Counted from the stretch's first letter, positions 5,296 through 13,162 are shown. The stretch is 13,903 nucleotides of DNA from Acidobacteriota bacterium (GCA_029861655.1 JAOTZA010000049.1:1-13903), one strand, 5' to 3'. The notes: a model not told the origin generated them from the letters alone. Numbers and translations: made by a program.

Positions 5296-6039
5296 ATGAA
5301 ACAGAGGATGATCTGGATGCCGGCGCTGCTGCTGATCGCAGGGTTCGTGCCAGCAGTGGCGCAAGACGAGGAAGAGGCCGAGACCTATGTCTATGCTTCG
5401 TATTTCGAGTGTGACTCGACGCGACTGGCCGAAGTCGACGAGCTAATGGGCAAAACGGCGCCAATTTACGATAAGGCGAAGACGGACGGCGAGATCGCCA
5501 ACTGGGGATGGCTACGCCATCACACCGGTGGCAAATGGCGCCGGCTCTTCTATGTTGTTGGCAGTGACGCGAATGCCTTGATGGACACGCTGGACGCGCT
5601 GGGCGAGAGGACCGATGAGGTGGAAGGCGCTGATGCCTTTGGCGAGATCTGCGGGGACCACGAGGACTATGTGTGGCGCCAGGCTGCGAACTCACCCGTG
5701 TCGGCGGCCGATGAAGCGGGCTCGTTCGGGGTCTCACAGTACTATCGTTGTAGCTTCAACGGTGAGGGGTTTGCGGACTCGATCGTCGAGTCTCACTTTG
5801 CCGAGGTTTTCAACGCCCATGTCGGCGAAGGTAAGCTCGTCAGCTGGAGCTGGCTGGCGCACCAGATCGGCGGCGAGTTCCGCCGGCTCCTGGCGTTCCG
5901 CGCTGCCAGTCGGGCGGACCTCTTGAACACTTGGGGCGAGATCGTAGGGGCGCTGTCAAATGAGCACGGCGGGGCACTGCGCGCCTTTAGTGACATCTGT
6001 TTTGCTCACGAGGACTATCTCTGGATGTCGGGTAGTTGA
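5296..6039 (+). CDS. secreted protein with a tandem-duplicated domain
   Basis: A 247-residue exported protein. Residues 1-22 are a signal peptide (MKQRMIWMPALLLIAGFVPA, cut near AVAQ). The mature part is one domain twice. Repeat A (about 31-129) and repeat B (about 148-243) share the same order of landmarks: YYxC or YFEC at the start, a helix, then WGWLRHHTGGKWRRL (70-84) against WSWLAHQIGGEFRRL (184-198), and CGDHEDYVW (119-127) against CFAHEDYLW (235-243). Each repeat has one cysteine near each end, suggesting a disulfide per domain. The size and strand-helix pattern suggest an alpha/beta-barrel dimer fold (NIPSNAP or ABM-like) made within one chain, but this is inference. The start is supported by GGGGAG five bases before the ATG; the frame opens earlier without another good site. 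Confidence 0.85.
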   Translation: MKQRMIWMPALLLIAGFVPAVAQDEEEAETYVYASYFECDSTRLAEVDELMGKTAPIYDKAKTDGEIANWGWLRHHTGGKWRRLFYVVGSDANALMDTLDALGERTDEVEGADAFGEICGDHEDYVWRQAANSPVSAADEAGSFGVSQYYRCSFNGEGFADSIVESHFAEVFNAHVGEGKLVSWSWLAHQIGGEFRRLLAFRAASRADLLNTWGEIVGALSNEHGGALRAFSDICFAHEDYLWMSGS

Positions 6040-6128
6040 GTCCAGGACCTCCGGGGATCCGAGCTTGGTCTCACTACCGGTTCGGGTCTCCGGAGCGTCA
6101 TCAAGACGGGCGTGGGTTAGCGGTCACT

Positions 6129-6152
6129 GCGGGTTCGAATCCCGCCTCGACC
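6129..6152 (+). other. tRNA T-arm-like sequence, probable attachment-site scar
   Basis: A perfect T-arm GCGGG TTCGAAT CCCGC is followed by CTCGACC, which could be an acceptor strand, but no CCA follows and the upstream sequence does not fold into the rest of a tRNA (only four of seven acceptor pairs can be made with 6067-6073). The 18 bases GCGGGTTCGAATCCCGCC are identical to the T-arm of the tRNA-Ser fragment at 3345-3362. Confidence 0.5.
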
Positions 6153-6296
6153 CTCGCCTTCAGACCGATACGGCAAAACCCAGCGAGCCGCGGAGTCGCC
6201 CTGGCGTTCGGCCTCGTTGTCGTCCTCAGTACCGTGTTCGGTTCGGGGCAAAGTAACGCGATACAGACCGAGACGATCGAGGAGACCCTTACAATC

Positions 6297-6695
6297 ATGC
6301 GAGCGAAAGGCACATTTGAAGTCAAACTCAATCCACTGGAGACCTATAATCAGGCCGCGGGCGCGGAGCTTGGCCGCATGTCGATCGACAAGACGTTTGC
6401 GGGTGACCTCGTCGGCACCAGCCAAGGCGAGATGCTTACCGGCGGCTCGCCGGCCGAAGGCTCGGCCGGTTACGTCGCAATCGAGAGGGTAACCGGCTCC
6501 CTTCAAGGCCGGAGAGGCAGTTTTCTGCTCCAGCACTCGGGCACGATGACGCCCACGTTGCAGGAGGCAACCATCACCGTAATTCCCGGCTCGGGGACCG
6601 GTGAGCTCGAGGGGATCGCAGGCACCCTGTCGATCGAGATCGAGGAAGGCAAACACTTCTACGACTTCGAGTACACACTCCCGAGCAGCATGTGA
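6297..6695 (+). CDS. DUF3224 family protein
   Basis: A 132-residue protein that matches DUF3224 along its whole length: KGTFEVKL at the start, MSIDKTFAGDL, then GYVAIERVTG, SFLLQHSGTM, VIPGSGTGELEGIAG and the final YDFEYTLP. The fold is a lipocalin-like beta-barrel in known members; no enzymatic role is established. The ATG at 6297 is in the usual position for the family, with GAGGAG about 12 bases before it. Upstream in the same frame, codons for VALAFGLVVVLSTVFGSGQS look like a signal peptide core but no start codon precedes them before the tRNA-like scar at 6129-6152. The gene may once have encoded an exported form whose 5' end was replaced by recombination. Confidence 0.85.
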   Translation: MRAKGTFEVKLNPLETYNQAAGAELGRMSIDKTFAGDLVGTSQGEMLTGGSPAEGSAGYVAIERVTGSLQGRRGSFLLQHSGTMTPTLQEATITVIPGSGTGELEGIAGTLSIEIEEGKHFYDFEYTLPSSM

Positions 6696-6925
6696 ACTCT
6701 GTGGTGGCATATCGTTAGGCTGCTGAATCGCATCTCGGTTGCCCATGGCACACCGAGAGCCGTTACGGCTGTCGACTGATCCGCTTCTACGCGTTCACCG
6801 GTTCCGCCGTCACTCCGTCGTTACTGGCGGACTGGCAACTGCGATACGGTTCGATTGCCGGAACATAGGTAGTCTCCTGGCCGATCGCGGGCGCGGCAAG
6901 ATCGAACCTTCTGAAGCTCTCCCCA

Positions 6926-6960
6926 CTAGAGGTGCCGTCCTTTTCTTGAGTCTCCTCTAG
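6926..6960. repeat. 7-bp inverted repeat over the stop codon of a membrane protein gene
   Basis: CTAGAGG (6926-6932) and CCTCTAG (6954-6960) are a perfect inverted repeat with a 21-base loop. The right arm contains the stop codon of the minus-strand gene at 6957. No T-run follows on the minus strand, so termination is only a weak possibility. Confidence 0.3.
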
Positions 6961-7403
6961 GGGGCGCGGCGACGGGATGTGTACTGAAATGCCAAGCCTG
7001 CGATACAGCCGATAATCGCTGCATACCATCCTGCCACTAAGGTGGCTATAACTGAAACAGCGACGGTCTCACGAAGAGCGTCTACGATGCTACGGTGAAC
7101 GTTCCGATCTACAAGTGCTAAGTGATATGCGCCTAGGCAAGAAACAAAAAATACCACGAAGCCTGTGAGGGCTCCACGCCACCATCCTCCTTTAGGTTCT
7201 TCTGTTAACCAACTCTTGAAGAGCATCTTGGCAACGAAAAAGGCAGTGCTCATAGCGAGCACAGTGGTTAGCAAGCTGACGGCAAGGAAAATTATTATCG
7301 GTACGTGGTCGCCTTCCTGTACGTAGGCGGCAACCAACAGCACTACACAGCCAGCTAGGGCTAGGATGCAGAAAGCGAACGGTACCGCATTCTTTTTCGT
7401 CAT
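6957..7403 (-). CDS. small four-helix membrane protein
   Basis: A 148-residue integral membrane protein with four likely transmembrane segments at about residues 7-28, 34-60, 79-98 and 111-139, short loops, a basic start (MTKKN) and a basic end (SRRRAP). No known family or motif is recognised. Parts of it appear lower in GC than its neighbours (about 48% in a 60-base sample at 7081-7140), which suggests separate acquisition. No strong ribosome binding site is seen before the ATG; the hydrophobic pattern is the main support. Its upstream region (7404-7636) is shared with the divergent membrane protein gene at 7637 and shows nothing else recognisable. Confidence 0.65.
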   Translation of the reverse strand: MTKKNAVPFAFCILALAGCVVLLVAAYVQEGDHVPIIIFLAVSLLTTVLAMSTAFFVAKMLFKSWLTEEPKGGWWRGALTGFVVFFVSCLGAYHLALVDRNVHRSIVDALRETVAVSVIATLVAGWYAAIIGCIAGLAFQYTSRRRAP

Positions 7404-7636
7404 AGATTGCGGATTGTGAGCTTACCGCCACCTGATCGCTTCTTCCGTCGAGGAACCGAGGTGCCATTTCGGCTTTGGCTCTTTACCCGACCCGACAGCG
7501 ATATCCCCATGCTGCCTCCTTGCTAGATAATCCGCTTGACCATCTTGGCTAAAAGCGCCCTAACAAAATCGCGCTTCACGGCCGATACCCTCACCGGTTC
7601 CCATATTGGCGATGATGCCACAGGGCTGCGGGTAGG

Positions 7637-8473
7637 ATGACTGATCGTGGGAGAGACGGTCGTTTGCTTGAGGGGTTGATCGAGGCGCTTGGATTCGAGG
7701 TGGTGCTGGGCGCTGGTGCTGCACTGATCTACGCACTCGTCGGGGCGGGAGTCCTTTATGTGTGCCGGATCCTGGTGCGCAGACGTCGCGAAATTTCATG
7801 GAGCCGATTCATGGTGGCGGTCCTGGTCGCGACGGCCGTGGCGACCGGTACGATGTTTGTCCTGGCGGATAGCATTTTTAGTAGCGGCAATGTCGGCGGT
7901 GGTAGCGGCATTGGAGCCGTTATTGCGGTGGTCTTTGCCTTCGTTGGCGGCGGGATCGGAGGACTCTTCGTGCTCCTGATTTCTGGTTTGCTGCTCGGCA
8001 GTTCGCGCGGGTCGGCGTCGCCCCCTATCTCTGATGTCGCGGCTCGAGGTCGTGGTGGAAGCAACCTGGGACGCTTAGTGCTGCGGCTGGCGCTGATGGC
8101 GGCGCCATTGCCCGCACTGTTTCTGTCGCTGGCCATCGGGGAAGGGGCGGACACGCTGTTACCATGGTTGGACGTCGGAGAACTGGCACCGTATGTTCTT
8201 TTCGCCCTGGGCGCGTTGGGCCTGGCCGGGCTGCGCGAGAGCCTTTTTTGTTCGGAGAGTGATACCGGGCGGGACAAGAAGATCACGAAGTTCCTCCTTT
8301 GGATCGGCATAGTCGGGGCAGGCGCCGGGACCGGGATCCTTACCTGGATTTGGTTAACGTCAGGGCGCTACTTGCACCGGTCGAATCGACCTGTTGCAGA
8401 GTGGATGATCCTTCTGTCTCTTTCGGCCGCTCCGGGCGCAATCGAGGCCTGGCAGTTGCGCAAGCTCAAGTAG
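7637..8473 (+). CDS. polytopic membrane protein of unknown function
   Basis: A 278-residue protein with about seven hydrophobic segments: residues 23-47, 57-78, 89-121 (Gly- and Val-rich, perhaps two half-segments), 147-166, 182-200, 217-240 and 254-270. A hydrophilic loop at about 122-146 (SSRGSASPPISDVAARGRGG) and a basic RRRRE after the first helix point to a cytoplasmic side there. No catalytic or transport motif is recognised. The start is supported by GGGTAGG just before the ATG, which is rather close. The next gene starts 106 bases downstream on the same strand and also encodes a membrane-anchored protein, so the two may be co-transcribed. Confidence 0.75.
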   Translation: MTDRGRDGRLLEGLIEALGFEVVLGAGAALIYALVGAGVLYVCRILVRRRREISWSRFMVAVLVATAVATGTMFVLADSIFSSGNVGGGSGIGAVIAVVFAFVGGGIGGLFVLLISGLLLGSSRGSASPPISDVAARGRGGSNLGRLVLRLALMAAPLPALFLSLAIGEGADTLLPWLDVGELAPYVLFALGALGLAGLRESLFCSESDTGRDKKITKFLLWIGIVGAGAGTGILTWIWLTSGRYLHRSNRPVAEWMILLSLSAAPGAIEAWQLRKLK

Positions 8474-8579
8474 ACTGGCTCGCTATTTGAGGCCGATGGA
8501 ATCGGTTCACTGTACGAGACCGAAAACTGGCAGGCTGGCACGCAAGCGGCGAGATCCTCGGCAGAAGGGCTTCATCAAG

Positions 8580-9575
8580 ATGGCGACATTTCAAGAGAAG
8601 AAACTGGCGGCGTTCGAGGCCGCCGAGCGCGCTCGCAAGCGCGCCCGCCTTGCCGCAATGATAGGAGTAGCTCTTTTGACAGCTGTTCCCGTCACCGGCG
8701 TTCTTTGGTTTGCTGTCCCGGCGATACTGGCTCTTCTCGCTTGTGTCTTTTGGTATCTGGTCTTCCAGAACCTGAAGAGTCGCGGCTCGACTTCGGCTCC
8801 TGTTGTGGAGGGAATGAACCCTCCTGAAAGACCGGCCGCGGCTGCGCTCGGCAGCGAGCCGCCGACCCACGCTCCACCCGAACCGGCAGGTCAGGCGATC
8901 GAAGATTGGGTCAGTTTGCAGTTGCGCCTTCCGGAGTCCCTGACTTTCAAGACGGAGAACGGCGAAGAAGTTGTGCTGGCTGCCGGCCCACGGGATATCT
9001 TGTTTCGCCTTTCCTTCGCTTCCGAGAGAGAAGACCAGGATTCGGATGCGATCGACTACCCCGTTTGTGACTTGCGGCTTTGCGACGACCAAGATACCTG
9101 GTGGCAAGTTTCCACCTACTTCGAGCCCTATGACTTGACGGCCCCGCTCGAAAGAGGAACGGGACCGATTCACTTTTGGCAAGACGTTCCGCAAGCTTGG
9201 AAGGAAGCGCTCGAGACATCGTGCTTGATTTCCGGAGTCGAGAGCTTGCTGGATAGCCGCGAGCGCATCGAGCTGTCGGTTGGTGACCGATCGGTGACCA
9301 TGATGTTCAAGTATCAGGGTCCAGAGATCGATGTGGGCTGGTTGGATTCCGAGGGCAAACTCGTCGTGCGGGTCGCCAAGATGCACTACGAGCTTTGGAA
9401 GGATAGGGAGTTTGACGACATTGTCGATGGAGTCACCTTCGGCTATCTGCTCGATCCGGAGGGCATACTTCTGCCCACTTCGCCGGAGGCGCATTGGTCG
9501 GAGTGGAATGTGTGGGAGGAAGATCTCGGGGAAGATCGCCCGCTGCCCGTTCTTTCCAAAGTGATACCCACTTGA
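8580..9575 (+). CDS. membrane-anchored protein of unknown function
   Basis: A 331-residue protein with a basic N-terminal helix (KKLAAFEAAERARKRARLAA), two transmembrane segments at about residues 25-42 and 44-63 forming a hairpin, a Pro- and Ala-rich linker (about 70-107), and a soluble domain from about 108 to the end. The soluble part has alternating strands and many acidic and tryptophan residues (DDQDTWWQVSTYFEPYDLT, AHWSEWNVWEEDLGED) but no motif I can name. Both ends should face the cytoplasm. The ATG at 8580 is preferred because the protein from there begins with a natural membrane-protein start; AGAAGGGC lies about 10 bases upstream. The frame is also open from 8487. Codon use is consistent with a real gene, and a long antisense frame here is a shadow. 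Confidence 0.75.
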   Translation: MATFQEKKLAAFEAAERARKRARLAAMIGVALLTAVPVTGVLWFAVPAILALLACVFWYLVFQNLKSRGSTSAPVVEGMNPPERPAAAALGSEPPTHAPPEPAGQAIEDWVSLQLRLPESLTFKTENGEEVVLAAGPRDILFRLSFASEREDQDSDAIDYPVCDLRLCDDQDTWWQVSTYFEPYDLTAPLERGTGPIHFWQDVPQAWKEALETSCLISGVESLLDSRERIELSVGDRSVTMMFKYQGPEIDVGWLDSEGKLVVRVAKMHYELWKDREFDDIVDGVTFGYLLDPEGILLPTSPEAHWSEWNVWEEDLGEDRPLPVLSKVIPT

Positions 9576-9733
9576 ATGAGGACTTACCCATGAAGACATT
9601 AGCTGTGACGGTTCCACGCTTGGAGACGTGGCGCCTCGGCGGACGGGTCGGGCAAGGTTGGACGCGCGATTACTCTGGCAGCGGCTCTTCGCCTCCGTGT
9701 TCGAGCAGTAGACCGAGTCGTCGACCCCAGTGC

Positions 9734-10867
9734 TCAGCGGTCCTTCATGGAAAGCAGATTGCGCGACCCGGTCACGTTGAGACGGTAGTCGATGGCCACG
9801 CTGCTTTCCTCCCGCGTGTTGTAGTAGGGGCGAAAGAAGACTGTCAATCCTCCGTGAACTCGCTCGTCGTCGCTGCGAAAGAAGAACGTGTGGACCTTGC
9901 TTTTGGCCCAATTGTCTGAGCCCTTCTCGTAGCTGGCAGACCACTGCGGCGCATAGCCTGATTCGGGGGCCTCGTCCAGACGTTGCGATGGGGCTTTCTG
10001 AATTTCGCCATTCCCGATACGCAGCGCCGCCGACCAACTCGAGGGTTCGCTGAAAGTTCCGCCGGCCGCGCGTGTCATCGAGACCTGCACCAGATCGGGC
10101 CAGCGCTCGATATCCGCACCCTGAAACGAGCCATCCGCTACGACCTTGTGATACTTGAGTCCGATGCGCACATCACCGGAAGGCTCCGACGGCTCACGCC
10201 GGGCCCGAAACGTCATCGGTTGATCGCCGCGATTGAGCCGCGCTAGCTCGGCGTCGGACATCCGATCCAGCCCGATGACACTGTTTTGAGAAAACCGATA
10301 GCCGGATTTCACGAATGAGAGCCTGATCGACGTGCCCCTACCCTTCAAGCTGAAGCTGCCGCTCGTGTCGGTCGTCACCAAAATGAAATCGTGCTCGCTT
10401 GTCAGGTCGTCGCGGACGACAGAGATGAGGGCCTCTACCGCCACACCGGGTAACGGTGCGCCGTCCTGGTCGATGACACGGCCGGAGAACTCGAAGTCTC
10501 TGTTTGTTGAATCTACAACCTCTTTAACCTGACGGAGATACTCCGCGCGCTGCGCGGCTTCGTACTCTTTTTCTAATGCCTGGCGCGCCTCTTCCGAGTC
10601 CTTGTCGCTCGAAGCCATAAACTCTTCAACCCGACGGTCCCAGTCCTTTTTGAACTTCTCCCTACGGTTCCACTCCTCGAGCTGCCGCTGGCGAGCCGTG
10701 CTTTCTGGCGAGTCGAGATTGGCACCAACCTCCTCGGCCTCCTCGGGCGCCGGGACCGGTGCTGGTTCACGCGAACCGGCATCGGGGCCACCGCAAGCGC
10801 CGTTCGCCAACACCGCAATCACGATTACCGGCCAGAACCAGCTCCGGTTCCTATGATCTGAATTCAT
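9734..10867 (-). CDS. putative lipoprotein with a carboxypeptidase-regulatory-like domain
   Basis: A 377-residue exported protein. MNSDHRNRSWFWPVIVIAVL followed by ANGAC looks like a lipoprotein signal with C25 as the lipid site, though N at -3 is not standard. A Pro- and Glu-rich linker (30-48) leads to a charged helix, probably coiled coil (about 56-118). Next comes a beta-sandwich of the CarboxypepD_reg type (about 126-190): FSGRVIDQDGAPLPGVAVEA, TDTSGSFSL and IRLSFVKSGY are its known landmarks. The C-terminal part (about 218-377) is beta-rich and not recognised, ending with FFFRSDDERVHGGLTVFF. The ATG at 10867 is chosen because the signal follows it directly; the frame opens at 10981 without a good start. 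It is divergent from the pilin-like gene, 64 bases apart, so shared regulation is likely. Confidence 0.8.
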   Translation of the reverse strand: MNSDHRNRSWFWPVIVIAVLANGACGGPDAGSREPAPVPAPEEAEEVGANLDSPESTARQRQLEEWNRREKFKKDWDRRVEEFMASSDKDSEEARQALEKEYEAAQRAEYLRQVKEVVDSTNRDFEFSGRVIDQDGAPLPGVAVEALISVVRDDLTSEHDFILVTTDTSGSFSLKGRGTSIRLSFVKSGYRFSQNSVIGLDRMSDAELARLNRGDQPMTFRARREPSEPSGDVRIGLKYHKVVADGSFQGADIERWPDLVQVSMTRAAGGTFSEPSSWSAALRIGNGEIQKAPSQRLDEAPESGYAPQWSASYEKGSDNWAKSKVHTFFFRSDDERVHGGLTVFFRPYYNTREESSVAIDYRLNVTGSRNLLSMKDR

Positions 10868-10931
10868 CGTCTCGCTTCTGTGATGACCTGCCCAGCCCTC
10901 GAGAGGTGCGGCAAACTTAACGTCTTGCTCT

Positions 10932-11420
10932 ATGCTATCCAGACTCATCAGGTCGGAAACGGAAGAACAGGCGGGCGCCATTCAAAAACACATCACTCAG
11001 ATCGGAATCGTCGTGCTGGCGGTACTCGGAGTCCTGATCGGGCTCCATTTCTACCAGAAGAAGACGGTCGAAGGTCACGTCAAGGCCGGTTTTCTGGAAC
11101 ACGGGCTGGCCTCCGCGAACCCGGTCAAAAGAGACGTCATTCAGTACTACGAGGAATACGGCAAGATGCCCTCGTCGAACGACGAGCTCGGTCTCCCCGA
11201 ACCCGCCGATCTCAGCGGCAGGTCTCTTCGCGGCATCGAAGTCACCGAGGGAGGGCAACTCATCCTTACCTTCAGCTACGAGCTAGGCGTCGATCAAGGG
11301 CGGATCTACCTGACCCCGAGTCTCGCCAACCCGACGATGAACTCGTGGTCCTGTACGACACCGAGCTACCCCAAGATCGAAAAGCTCATTCCGGAATGCG
11401 AATTCCGGGAACGAGGCTGA
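10932..11420 (+). CDS. pilin-like protein with atypical N-terminus
   Basis: A 162-residue protein. Residues 24-40 (IGIVVLAVLGVLIGLHFYQ) and the following KKTVEGHVKAGF match the N-terminal helix of type IVa pilins. The rest follows the pilin globular layout: KRDVIQYYEEYGKMPSSNDE, a GIEVTEGGQLILTF strand pair, GRIYLTPS, and a C-terminal W-S-C ... P-E-C loop with C141 and C156 as the expected disulfide. What is missing is the prepilin peptidase site: there is no G before an F/M and no glutamate five residues later, and the helix is preceded by some 23 polar residues. It may be a membrane-anchored pilin relative that is not assembled by the usual machinery. No clear ribosome binding site is visible. 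Its stop abuts the end of the convergent ATP-grasp gene. Confidence 0.75.
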   Translation: MLSRLIRSETEEQAGAIQKHITQIGIVVLAVLGVLIGLHFYQKKTVEGHVKAGFLEHGLASANPVKRDVIQYYEEYGKMPSSNDELGLPEPADLSGRSLRGIEVTEGGQLILTFSYELGVDQGRIYLTPSLANPTMNSWSCTTPSYPKIEKLIPECEFRERG

Positions 11421-12404
11421 TCAAGGCGATCCCGTGAACACCCGCCGGTGTCTGTTGAAGGCCGCGCGCACGAGTTGGCGCGTAAAGGCCTCGTGACCGG
11501 CCGGCTCTTGGAGCAGGCACAGATCCGCGCTCCCGGGGTCGGTCGCTGGGTAGTAGACACCGCAATTGGGGTTGATCTCCAGCATAAACGGCGTTCCCTG
11601 GGCGTCGACGCGAAGGTCGCAGCGGGCGAAGCTCGTTCCTCCCATCGCGACAAAAAAACGGGCGGCCGTATCACGCAATCGTTCCTCGAGCGCGGGGTCC
11701 GACACCGGGAAGGACGACAGCCGGTCGTAGTCGACCCATTTCAGCCTGTCGTGCTTGAAGCTTTCCCCGTCGGGGAAACGGTACTGCATGGGTATGTAGG
11801 TCGTAGGCCGTTGCGGATCGTCTGGGTTCTCCGCTACCAGAACCGTGCATTCGGTGCCTTCGATGTATTCCTCGATCATTGCGGCGCCGAAACGAGAGAT
11901 GATCTTGCGCGCCTGTCGTCGCAGCCCGGCGGGGGTCCGCACGCGCGAGTGCCTGCTGAGGGCCACGCTCGCATAGCTGTTGTGGTGCTTGACGAACAGT
12001 GGAAATGTCAGCTGTTCACCCGCGCGCTGGACGTCGGCTTCATTTCGAGCGAAGGCATGGTTTGCAGTCGCGATGCCCTCGGCTCGACAAGCCTCCTTCA
12101 TCCGCTCGCGGGTCGGCTCATAGAATTCGGAGTTGGCGCCGGTAAATGGCAGTTGAAGCTCTTCCAGTGTCTGGACGACCTCGATACCCGGTTCGTCCTG
12201 GTCGGCAGCCCCGTCGCAAAGATTGAAAAAGAGGTCGTAACCCTCCTTTGCGAGGTTTTTCACCTGCTCGACCGACGTCGCCTTCTCCAATGTTGCCAGG
12301 TGCCAAGTCGCCTCCGGCAGGAAGGGGCGAGGATCACACGGCCAGTCGTCGGCGGGGAAGGGATCGGCGTCGAGGTCCTGGTTGGTCAGCAAGCAGATTC
12401 GCAT
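11421..12404 (-). CDS. ATP-grasp protein, D-alanine-D-alanine ligase-like
   Basis: A 327-residue ATP-grasp enzyme, the fold that joins a carboxylate to an amine or thiol through an acyl-phosphate. Seen in order: an N-terminal Rossmann-like part (MRICLLTNQDL), FNLCDG at 60-65 and PFTG at 86-89 (as in D-Ala-D-Ala ligases), the ATP-binding strand FPLFVKHHNSYASVALS at 134-150, MIEEYIEGTECTV at 176-188, SFARCDLRVD at 258-267, and the metal-binding MLEINPNCG at 274-282. The true substrate is unknown; peptide-like ligation is inferred. The ATG at 12404 starts the fold cleanly; a TTG at 12443 would add 13 residues. It is last in a three-gene minus-strand operon, 40 bases after the HAD gene. Confidence 0.85.
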   Translation of the reverse strand: MRICLLTNQDLDADPFPADDWPCDPRPFLPEATWHLATLEKATSVEQVKNLAKEGYDLFFNLCDGAADQDEPGIEVVQTLEELQLPFTGANSEFYEPTRERMKEACRAEGIATANHAFARNEADVQRAGEQLTFPLFVKHHNSYASVALSRHSRVRTPAGLRRQARKIISRFGAAMIEEYIEGTECTVLVAENPDDPQRPTTYIPMQYRFPDGESFKHDRLKWVDYDRLSSFPVSDPALEERLRDTAARFFVAMGGTSFARCDLRVDAQGTPFMLEINPNCGVYYPATDPGSADLCLLQEPAGHEAFTRQLVRAAFNRHRRVFTGSP

Positions 12405-12444
12405 GGCGTGCCAATGCTCGCTTCGCCTTGGTGCCGAAGTCAAC

Positions 12445-13137
12445 TCAGGATCGTTGGTACGAGATCACCCGACGGCGATACCAGGCGGGTAGGTCGGCCA
12501 CTGAGTTGAGAATGGCCGAGTGCGGGCTTAGGGACAGTTCGTCTGCGCTGTGAGCCCCTGAGAGCACTCCGATCGACCAGCCGACGCCGGCGTTCTCGGC
12601 GGCCTCCAGATCAGCTCTGGTGTCTCCAACCGACAAAACCTCGAGAGGGTCACTCACTCCACAAAGCTCCATGGAGCGGAGGATCAGGTCCGGGGCCGGG
12701 CGCCCGTGGGCAACGTCTTCGGCGCACAGGGCCGAATCGACGACCCCATAGGCCCAGCCGAGGCTTTCTAGCAGCGCTTCTAGGACAACACGATCGAAAC
12801 CTGTGGTCAGAGCGACTTGGATGTCCCGAGCTCTGAACCACGCGAAAGTCTCTTGCGCACCGGAAACGGGTCGCCAGCTCGCGCTTGCCTTGATGAGGCG
12901 GTCCCTAAAATCTCGGTAGATCTCATCGGGATCCACGCGTTGGTGCGCGTTTCGAGTTGGCAGGCTGACGAGTTCCCTGATCGCGTCCCTCTTGGACTTG
13001 CCTCGCACCGCCGCGACGGCCTCGGAAGTCAGATCCAGCTGACGGGCCTCGAAGGCTTCTCTGAACACCCGCGCCACATCGTCGGACGCCGCTACCGTCG
13101 TTCCCGCCACATCGAAGACGACGAGCTCGAGGTTCAT
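12445..13137 (-). CDS. HAD superfamily phosphonatase-like hydrolase
   Basis: A 230-residue haloacid dehalogenase-fold phosphohydrolase. Motif I is FDVAGTTV (8-15) with D9 as the expected nucleophile. The second position is Ala instead of Asp, as in phosphonoacetaldehyde hydrolase (DxAGT), which places it in the phosphonatase-like group. RGKSKRDAIREL (45-56) lies in the helical cap, ALTTGFDR (109-116) is motif II, the HGRPAPD segment (144-150) lies in the motif III region, and SVGDTRADLEAA (169-180) is motif IV. The ending PHSAILNSVADLP is typical of this group. The substrate cannot be told; phosphonate use is not supported by any neighbour. AAAGAG precedes the ATG. A palindrome lies about 25 bases upstream of the start. 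Confidence 0.88.
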   Translation of the reverse strand: MNLELVVFDVAGTTVAASDDVARVFREAFEARQLDLTSEAVAAVRGKSKRDAIRELVSLPTRNAHQRVDPDEIYRDFRDRLIKASASWRPVSGAQETFAWFRARDIQVALTTGFDRVVLEALLESLGWAYGVVDSALCAEDVAHGRPAPDLILRSMELCGVSDPLEVLSVGDTRADLEAAENAGVGWSIGVLSGAHSADELSLSPHSAILNSVADLPAWYRRRVISYQRS

Positions 13138-13162
13138 CTCTTTCAGTCTCGCTTGGGAGAAG

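Noticed and set aside
6067..6152. Complete tRNA ending at the second T-arm
   Set aside because: Only four of seven acceptor pairs form, the anticodon loop lacks the invariant T at position 33, and no CCA follows.
6713..6720. GTTAGGC resembling an integron attC core site
   Set aside because: No matching RYYYAAC partner or imperfect palindrome lies upstream, and no other cassette sites are seen.
9590..9919. Possible small plus-strand gene with GAGGA before an ATG
   Set aside because: The first 20 residues could be a real start, but the frame then runs antisense through the end of the lipoprotein gene and shows no protein-like pattern.
8466..10037. 523-codon open frame on the minus strand
   Set aside because: It lies antisense to the 8580-9575 gene, has no recognisable domain, is rich in Arg and Ser as expected of a GC-rich shadow frame, and the plus-strand frame has a proper membrane-protein start.
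11448..12509. 353-codon open frame on the plus strand
   Set aside because: It is antisense to the ATP-grasp gene, whose motifs are unmistakable, and shows no domain of its own.
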